A stretch of 64,000 bases of DNA, from positions 3,286,001 to 3,350,000 of the forward strand of contig NC_057317.1 of NCBI RefSeq assembly GCF_000687475.1, read 5' to 3'. Positions 56,961 through 64,000 of this stretch are shown piece after piece (position 1 is the first letter of the stretch; the number at the start of each line of letters is the position of its first letter). The notes below the pieces were generated by a model. That model saw only the letters and a list, made by a program, of their open reading frames with translations. It made no database searches and was not told the DNA's origin. Source of the DNA: Ustilaginoidea virens. Lineage: Eukaryota > Ascomycota > Sordariomycetes > Hypocreales > Clavicipitaceae. The translations under genes were made by a program, and so were the position numbers.

Positions 56961-59900
56961 ATGGCCACGACTTCTTCTCCCGTGCGTCTTCCCCCCCCCC
57001 CCCTCCGCCCCGCGCAAAGATTGAAAGCCTCCTCAGACGCGAAATCTCCCTAGTCCCCGCGCGTCGTCGCGCTCGAGCGGCAGCTCGCCCAGGTCCCCAT
57101 CACGGCGCTAGCGTTCCTCACGACAGACTACATCCTCGCCGGCGAAGACGGCTGCCTGGCGGTGTACGAGGCCGCGGCGGCCAGCAACGGGCCGGTGCTC
57201 CGGACGCGCGTCTTCGAGGACCAGCCCGTCCACGGCATCCGGGTCCACGAGCGCCGCGTGCTGCTATGGGGCGCCGCGCGCGTCGCCCTGCTGGAGGGGG
57301 GCGAGCCGCGTCGCGGGATCGCGCCGGCCGTCCTGGCGAGGGCCACCCTGGCGGACTGGGTCCACGACGGCGCCGTGTCGCCCTGGGACCAAGACTCGGC
57401 GGCCCTGGCGACCGCGCACAATGAGGTCGTGGTGGTGACGCTCCGGCGGGCGGGGGGGACGCTGCGCGTCGCGGCGGCGGCGGCGGCGGCGGCGGCGCCC
57501 CCGTCGAGGCCGATGCTCTTCGCCTGCCGCCTGGCGTGGCTGTCGGGGGGGCGGGTCCTCGTCGCGGCGGGCACCGTCTTTGGCGACATTGTCGTCTGGG
57601 AGTGCCGCGTCGGGGCGGATGCCGCCGCCGCCGCCGAGGCCGAGGCCGAGGCCACCGAGGCCCTGGTCCTCCGCGGCCACGAAGGGTCCATCTACGGCGT
57701 CGACATCTCGCCCGAGCTGGTCGGCCCGGACGGCAGGCCCGTCCGCCTCCTCGCGAGCTGCAGCGACGACCGGACCATCCGCGTGTGGGACGTGAGCGCG
57801 CGCGCGGCCGCACGGCACGCCGGCGCCCGCGTCGACGCCGCCGCTGCCGAGACAGGCTTCAAGCCGGCGGAGACGTGCGATGGGGTTGCGCCCGCGCAGC
57901 AGCAGCAGCAGCGGCAGCAGCAGCAGACCAAAGGCCAGGCTTCCCCCGTGGCTGTCGCCATGGGCCACGCCTCGCGCATCTGGGGCGTCAGGTTCGCCGC
58001 CCCGGGGAGCTGCGCGCTGGCGGACGGAGCCGCCGTGCCCCTGTACTCGTTCGGGGAGGACTCGACCACCCAGCGGTGGAGCCTGAAGCTGGCCGCCGCG
58101 TCCCCCGACCCCGGCAGCAGGGCAGGACTGGCCGGCACCCTGTCTCACGAGCGCACGCACTCCTTTCACAGTGGCAAGCATCTCTGGGCGCATAGTCTCC
58201 GAGTGGACGAGCAGGGCGTTCGCGTCGCCACCGGCGGCGCAGACTGCAAAATCAGCGTCATTCAAGAGGCTCTTCCTCCTCCTCCTAGCGCTGCGTTCAC
58301 GGCATCCGGCCGTGGGGAAGCCGGAGCCAGACTCGTCACGCTAGACGTGCCGCATCCTCCTCCAGCGGCGTCGTCTGCTGCCGGCCCAGGAACCCGCGAC
58401 CGCGAGATCGTAAGCCGCTACGACTTTGTGACGGACGACCGTCTTCTCGCCGTGACAAATCACGGCCGCTTGTTTGCTGGCTCGCTGGGCGACGGGACGA
58501 CGCGGTGGGAGCAGGTCGCCGTTGAGGGGGACGACCTGGCGGCGGACCTGAGGTCGTGCTACGTGCTGCGGAGCATCGGCCACGGGGCGGCTGTCATTGG
58601 GACGACGAGCGGCAAAGTCATCTTTACCAGGGGCGGGGGGGAGCTTGTTCTGAGCGCTGTTGTGCAGGGGAGGATAACAGAGATGAATGTCGTGTCGGGG
58701 AAGGACGAGACTACGGCCAAGGACGACAGAAGAGCTACTACTACGCTGGAGGTTGCTGCGCCGCGGCAAGCCGAGATTCTGGTTCACCTGCACGGCTCGT
58801 CGGCATCTCGGCTGCTGTCGCTGGATCCATCCACCGGTCTGCTATCGAAAGAGCAGGCCGTGGTTGGATTGGACGCGAGGTTCGTCGCCGTGTCGGCTGC
58901 CAGGCTGCACGACGCCGGGCTGCTCATCATCGGCTCCCGCCACGGATGGATCTCCCTCCTCACCAGACAGGGCGACTCGTGGCATCCCGTCCTCGACGTG
59001 GCAACCCGGTCGCGCGATGCCATCACGTCCGTTGTGGCGCTGCCTCGCTCCGAAGGGTCCTCGTCGGGATCATGCCGTCATATCCTCACCACCAGCCGCG
59101 ACGGCAAGTACCGCATCTACGGCGTCGGCGCGGCGTCGCCATCTCCCACGCTGACCCTCTTGCACGAGACGGCACCACCGCTGGGCCCCATGATTGAAGG
59201 GGCTTGGTTCACCACGTCGGGCAGCCCGGAGCTCATCCTGTACGGCTTCCGCAGCAAAGACTTTGTCATATGGAACGAATCTCGGAGAGAGGAACTGGCC
59301 ACGGTAGACTGCGGCGGCGCCCACCGCACGTTCCGCCTGAGCTTCAACGCCCGAGACGCCGCCAGGTTCAGGTTCGCCTACACGCGCACCTCCAGGCTGT
59401 CGATATACTCGCAGGCGCAGGCGCCGCACCGGACGCTGAAGCCGGGCACGCACGGCAGGGAGATTCGGGCGCTGAGCTCCTCCAAAAACAAGCAGTATAT
59501 TGCGTCCGGAGCGGAAGACACGTGTATCCGGATATGGGAGTATCACGGCGGCGGCAGAATCGGTGGGCCGGGAAGCGAGATGCGCTGCCTGGCGTGCATC
59601 AAGGCCCACGTGACGGGGATACAGAAGCTGCACTGGCTCGAGGACGACTACCTATTCAGCAGTGGCGGAAACGAGGAGTTTTTCGTGTGGAGGGTGAGGA
59701 AGCTGTCGTCGTCTGCTTACGCCGGCGTGGGCGTCGTTTGCGAGGGCGTGCTTGGGGATAAGAGTGCGGCCGGGGACCTGCGCATCATGGATTTTGACGT
59801 TTCGAGGCGGCGGCGGAGGGCGGACGGAGGCAGCAGCAGCAGCAGCAGCATCATCATCGTCACCTTGGCCTTTTCGAACTCGACCATCAAGACGTACGAG

Positions 59901-60641
59901 TACAACGACGGTGGTGGTGGTGGTGGTGGTGGTGGTGGCGGTGGCCGGTTCGAGCTGCTCGCGTCGGGCAGCTACACGGGCGCGTGCATCACACAGCTGC
60001 GCCATCTGAGCCGTCATGCGAATCGCAGCGACGACCGCAGCCACTGGGTGATGACGTCGTCGACGGACGGGCACCTGGCTTTGTGGAGCGCGCGGCCTCG
60101 AGGCAACGACGACGACGACGGTCTGCGCGAGCTGGCACTGAGGAGCGTGGCGCGCATTCACCAAAGCAGCATCAAGAGTCTCGACATGGCGAGCGATGGC
60201 GCCCAGGGCCGATGCCGTCGTCAACACCACATATTGACCGGGGGGGACGACAACGCGATCGGATACGCCGTTCTCGCCGAGGTCGGCGACGGCGACGGCG
60301 AAGGCGAAGGCGACGGCGCAGCGTACGAGTTTACTCGGAGAGGCGTGGTGCGCAGCGCCCACGCGGCGTCGATCAACGGGGTGGCCATGCTGCCCGCGCA
60401 GCAGGACGGCGCGGTTCTCGGCGTCAGCATCAGCAACGACCAGAGGATCAAGACCTGGAGGCTCGGCGGGGATGGGCTCGCACGACCGATTTCCCTGGTG
60501 GGCTGCGTCAAGAGCGGCGTCGCCGACCCGGGGGACGTGGTGGTGGTGGTTGTCGGCCAGGAGGGGCGAGGGTGTCACGTGGTCGTGGGCGGGGTGGGGC
60601 TGGAGGGCTGGAGCACCGAGTGCCGGGCATCTGCCACGTGA
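56961..60641 (+). CDS. rtt10: WDR6/Rtt10-type WD40 protein (tRNA 2'-O-methylation cofactor)
   Basis: Predicted partner of the Trm7/FTSJ1 methylase that methylates the tRNA wobble position. Exon 1 is tiny (56961-56981, MATTSSP). A 72-bp intron (GTGCGT donor, CCCTAG acceptor) leads to exon 2, 57054-60641, giving 1202 aa. The join yields SPRVVALERQLAQVPITALA, which matches the family N-terminus and is why I prefer this start. WD40 blades are visible throughout: VLRGHEGSIYGVDISPE with CSDDRTIRVWDVS, MGHASRIWGVRFA, SGAEDTCIRIWEY, HVTGIQKLHWLEDDYLFSSG, VMTSSTDGHLALWSA and ISNDQRIKTWRL. This fits the three-propeller WDR6 layout. Low-complexity insertions (poly-Ala near 475-495 bp into exon 2, a Gln/Arg run, and a run of 12 Gly at about 59911-59945) lie in predicted loops. 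Cytosolic. Confidence 0.87.
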
Positions 60642-61447
60642 GGCGCAGCAGGTCCAGTGCGTTTGTTTCGCTGGATGGCAGCGATGCGGAGGCGGGCGAC
60701 TGTGCCTAGGTTGTCGCGTCGCGTCGCGTCGTGTCGTGTCCTGTCCTGTCGTGTCGTAGACGTCAATTGCCCCGGGGCGCTTCGCTCCTTCGAGCTCAAC
60801 CCCTATAGCGGCCCACTTTTCCACACCGCTTCCCGACTCGGTACATACATACATACATTTATAGTAACTTGGGCTCCGTGCCCCGTATGGCGGCTTGGAG
60901 AAGCTCTGCCAGCAGCAGCCACCGCCGTCATGGTCATGGTCGTGACAAGGACGGAATCACAGTATAGACGAGGGGCAAGAAGGAGGCGTGATTGCCAGAT
61001 AGATTGCCAGACGAGGCTCGCTCGGGATTGCCCGCCATGGCCGCTGGTGCCGCTGTCGGCAGCCAATATGTGACAGGTAGGAGGTAGGTACATACTTGGG
61101 CACCTGCGCACGGAGTAGAGGCGCCTGCAACAGCCAGCCGGAATGACCTAAACTCCAGACGGTTTCCTTTTGACAGGCAAGTTGACCGGGGAATGGCGTT
61201 TCAAAGCGATTCAGCCTGTCTGAGGCAGCTCTGCCATGGAGATATTCACAGGGTGACTTTATACCCACGCAGCGTTGTAAACCAAGCAAGCAAGTTTCCT
61301 GCCATGCGTTGCAATTGCATTGCATCGCATTGCATCGTATCGCATTCTTATAATGTACCCCGCCCCCGTCGTCGAGGTTGTGACAGCAGCCCCGCTGGAC
61401 CCAGTTCGACACCAACTCCCCCGGTGGAGCAGTCGAGCGCCCAGGAC

Positions 61448-61492
61448 CCATCCATCCATCCATCCATCCATCCATCCATCCATCCATCCATC
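61448..61492. repeat. (CATC)n tetranucleotide repeat
   Basis: About eleven CATC units, nearly perfect, in non-coding DNA. Confidence 0.92.
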
Positions 61493-62038
61493 GTCAGGGC
61501 GGAGAGCGTCTCAGCCTTGGGCACTTGAATCCGGAGCGAGGCCCGCGCTGGGCGCATTAGGGGCACATTAGGCAGCCAGGGGATGTTGCGTCGACGCAAC
61601 GACTCCCGGCCCCTGACGCAAAACCTGTCTTTAACTTCTTTGCACGTAGTTGACGTCGTCGAGCGTCGGCTGCAGTTGAGTCCAGCTGGCGGGCGACGAA
61701 GTGGGGTAGGGGTAGGGGTAGGGGGGGGTGGATGGGGGCGCAATGGCTCAAACTTGAAAGGTTGCGCGACGGAGGGGCTGGTCCTCGGCCGATTCATTGG
61801 CAAGCCGTCTGTCTGGTGCCTCGATGATTTGCAGACGGTTGGCCGGGAGCGCCTGCCTCGCGTGCTGGCCTGGGATGGGAAGGAGCAAGTGTGGTGGGTG
61901 GTTGCCGCCTGAGCAAGCCGTGTACAAGTACAAGTGCAACTCGGTAAACTCGGTAGAGTCGAGGAACTTGACCCAGGTCGACTTTTGAAGCATCGCAAAG
62001 ATTTTTTTGCCATCCCGTGCAAATGCAAAAGGGGAAAA

Positions 62039-62071
<33 letters not shown>
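62039..62071. repeat. Poly-A run of about 33 bases
   Basis: The longest homopolymer in the window. It is followed by GGGGG and is not next to a recognisable retroelement. Confidence 0.9.
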
Positions 62072-62074
<3 letters not shown>

Positions 62075-62704
62075 GGACATGACGGTCAAGGTCAGCAGCT
62101 CGCTCAGCCTCACAGCTGCGCTTTCCGTCGACGCGGCCATTGGGGAAGGGGAAGGAAGGGGGGGGGGGTTTGGTGGCGGTGGTGGTGGTGGTGGTGGTCC
62201 CCGAAATCTCGGGCATCACTGGGCGGGCGTCCCGGCAATCCTGCCTGGCCGGCCTGGCCTTGGCCTGCCTTTGCTTTTTGCAGCGGCTTGCGTCGCAAGG
62301 GCGGCCCCCCAAAAGTCCAACACTGCACTGCATGGCTCAGGGTAATCACGCCGCATCAACGCAGCCCAAGGGAGGAGAAGCAAAGAGTCGGATCACGTTC
62401 GCTTCGCCCTTTTCTTCTTTGTCGTTGCGTTCCCCCGTCTCGCGCTGCCCCTGGTTCCACCGTTGCAGCTTGCGCCCGTTGGCAGCCTGCGCCGTTGCAG
62501 TTTGCGCCGCTCTCTACGTGCGACGGACGGCGGACCTGCCCGACGGGCGTGGTGGCGAAGGGGGGGGGGCGGCGTTCGTTACACGGTTACAGGTTACTCC
62601 GTACACCGGCCGTGCCAGACATGACAACGGCATTAGCACAGGCGGCATTTCCACCCCGCCCGCCAGGCCGGTTGCGGTCTGGTTACGGGCGCACTAGCCA
62701 CCTG

Positions 62705-62755
62705 CGTTGCACGTTGCACGTTGCACGTTGCACGTTGCACGTTGCACGTTGCACG
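62705..62755. repeat. (GTTGCAC)n heptamer minisatellite
   Basis: Seven tandem copies of a seven-base unit, nearly perfect, in non-coding DNA. Confidence 0.92.
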
Positions 62756-63587
62756 CCGCAAGCCATCAGTTGCCCTGCTGTCGCTTCGCTTCGCTTGTCT
62801 CTGGGTGACTGGGCCGTGGTGGTGACTCGTGGCTGGCACCTGGGGCCGTTGGCGTGTGACGGCTGGCGCAAATACGGGGGCGACTGGCCAGACCCAGAAC
62901 GGGCTTGGCGGCCTTGTCAGCCAGCCAGCCCTTGCCCTGGCCTTTGCCCTGGCCTTTGCCCTGGCAGTTTGCAGTCCTGCAGTTTTTTGCAGCTGGCAGC
63001 TGGCGGTTGGCACTTGGCACTTGGCAACTGGCACTTGGCGAGCAGTTGCTTGTCCTTTCGTATTCCAGCTGCCGGGCACTAGCTAGCCTTGCGAGTCGAG
63101 TCGAGTCGAGCGAGGCGCTGGCCAGCCTTGCCGCTTGGCAACCCCAGACGGCCGCCGCCCTACCTATACGTCTGGTACTTATACTTCTGACGGCCCTCTC
63201 CCTTGCTTGTCCCAAGGGACGTGGAATTTGGCAATAGTAACCAAAAGCACACACACAGACAGGCACGCTCGCACAACCCGCAGTCACTCTTTCCTCGCAT
63301 CGTCACCACCGACTCCAGCCAGCTGTCTCCCCTCCCAGCTCGCTTGCCACGTCGACCTGTTTTTCTTTCCCCTCCGGGCCCATCCCCAACCCAAAAGAAG
63401 AGACATAGCCATCCAGCGGGTGTTTCCATCTCCAACTATCCCGTCGGTCAGCCCAGCTCGACTCGCTTTCACCTCCACCAAAGAAAGACCTGTTCGTGCC
63501 CGCCGCAACCCAGCCATACGACAAGCACAACTGTCGACAAAATCTCCCTTTTCCGCCGCTTGCGCCCCCCCTCCCCCCCCCCTGAAC

Positions 63588-63853
63588 ATGAAGCTTCGAT
63601 CGCTTCTCGCGGCGGGCTTGGCGTCTTGGCCCGTCTACCTCGCCGTGGCAGCCCCCATTGGACCCACGGGCCCGTGTCCGCATGTAAGTTGCTTCCCTCG
63701 CGCACATCCGATGGAACCAGCAAGACCAGACCAGCTGATGGGCGGCGTCCGTAGTCCAAGGTTGATGCGATCCTCAAAGGCGACCTGGACCCTTCGGCGT
63801 GCTGCTCGTACGGCAAGTGTTTAAAGGACGTGGTCATCTCTGTTGGTGACTGA
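63588..63853 (+). CDS. Small secreted cysteine-containing protein
   Basis: Two exons are inferred: 63588-63683 and 63755-63853, giving 64 aa. The 71-bp intron has a GTAAGT donor, a CTGAT branch and a CCGTAG acceptor. The N-terminus MKLRSLLAAGLASWPVYLAV is a signal peptide with likely cleavage after AVAA. The mature part is about 42 residues with four Cys (30, 48, 49, 54): GPCPHSKVDAILKGDLDPSA then CCSYGKCLKDVV. A second model adds an intron from 63846 to 63964, whose acceptor follows a long pyrimidine tract and GTGTAG, and ends at 63981 with VVISVAGVKA (67 aa). I cannot choose between the two. The layout suits a fungal secreted protein or effector-like protein; function unknown. The gene lies at the window edge but appears complete. 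Confidence 0.68.
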
Positions 63854-64000
63854 GCAGGCGAGCACGGAGCTATTCACTATTTCTGAACCTCTTTTTCTTT
63901 TTGTCTTCTTTCTTTTTTTTCTTTTTCCTTTTTTTTTTTTTCCCCCGGATTGTTATGCGTGTAGCGGGCGTCAAGGCTTAGGCAGTTAGGGACGGCGTTT
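63854..64000. other. Right edge of the window, long pyrimidine tract
   Basis: About 70 bases of almost pure T/C end in a GTGTAG acceptor-like site at 63964. This is either the 3' flank of the small secreted protein gene or its second intron. Confidence 0.6.

Larger units (their letters stand above)
60642..63587. other. 2.9-kb intergenic region
   Basis: Lies between the WDR6-type gene and the small secreted protein gene. It holds a GTCGC/GTCGT run at 60715-60757, the repeats listed separately, GGGGTA copies at about 61703-61727, a poly-G patch near 62158-62170, a 12-bp CCTTTGCCCTGG repeat at about 62938-62965 and TCGAG copies near 63095-63112. A 382-codon plus-strand ORF (61934-63082) runs through these repeats and has no domain. 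No gene recognised. Confidence 0.55.

Noticed and set aside
61703..61727. Telomere-like GGGGTA repeat
   Set aside because: Only three or four units and not the TTAGGG fungal repeat; the flanks are ordinary intergenic DNA.
61934..63082. 382-codon plus-strand ORF
   Set aside because: Runs through the poly-A, poly-G, GTTGCAC and CCTTTGCCCTGG repeats; no globular segment or domain.

Overview
This window looks like a gene-poor stretch of the nuclear genome of a filamentous ascomycete, most likely a sordariomycete and possibly Hypocreales. The evidence is short introns (59-225 bp) with GTRNGT donors, CTRAC branch sites and YAG acceptors; GC-rich codon use; and fungus-specific families: Skt5, SUR7/PalI, a PPZ phosphatase, a PAS hybrid histidine kinase and a Meu6-type PH protein. 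All calls come from reading the sequence. No database search was run, so exon borders are splice-site and reading-frame inferences.

Layout, left to right: skt5-type chitin synthase activator (-, 2628-5053, CAAX end); a small heat-shock protein with a His/Pro-rich N-terminus (+, 9576-10781); an unrecognised 534-aa protein (-, 11730-13334); mitoribosomal bL36m (-, 15763-16317, one intron carrying a minisatellite); an unrecognised five-exon, 744-aa protein (-, 16856-19496); a 7.1-kb gene desert; a Meu6-like PH protein (+, 26599-28274); a 1497-aa hybrid histidine kinase (-, 29986-34560); a four-helix membrane protein (+, 36503-37542); succinate-semialdehyde dehydrogenase (+, 38625-40585); an intron-containing tRNA-Val(UAC) (+, 41180-41295); mitochondrial ribosome recycling factor (+, 41763-42650); an unrecognised, probably mitochondrial RG-rich protein (-, 42900-44222); a PPZ phosphatase (-, 45206-46943, N-myristoylation start); an 8.4-kb desert with broken ORF shards; a SUR7/PalI membrane protein (+, 55365-56387); a WDR6/Rtt10-type tRNA-methylation WD40 protein (+, 56961-60641); and a small secreted cysteine protein at the right edge (+, 63588-63853).

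There is no operon or obvious biosynthetic cluster. Loose themes are the cell surface and its signalling (Skt5, SUR7, PPZ, histidine kinase, PH protein) and mitochondrial or translation functions (bL36m, recycling factor, SSADH, tRNA-Val, WDR6). I read these as ordinary chromosomal neighbours rather than one system.

The intergenic DNA is rich in microsatellites, minisatellites and homopolymers. It also carries two recurrent short motifs, TACGGAGTAC and GGTACCTAC, often arranged as palindromes or hairpins. The least ordinary observations are that interspersed palindrome family, tandem repeats lodged inside introns (including an SSADH intron that is a multiple of three and free of stops), a possible frame-preserving intron in the recycling-factor gene, and last introns whose retention would remove a prenylation signal or the receiver-domain lysine. 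I found no convincing new multi-gene system.
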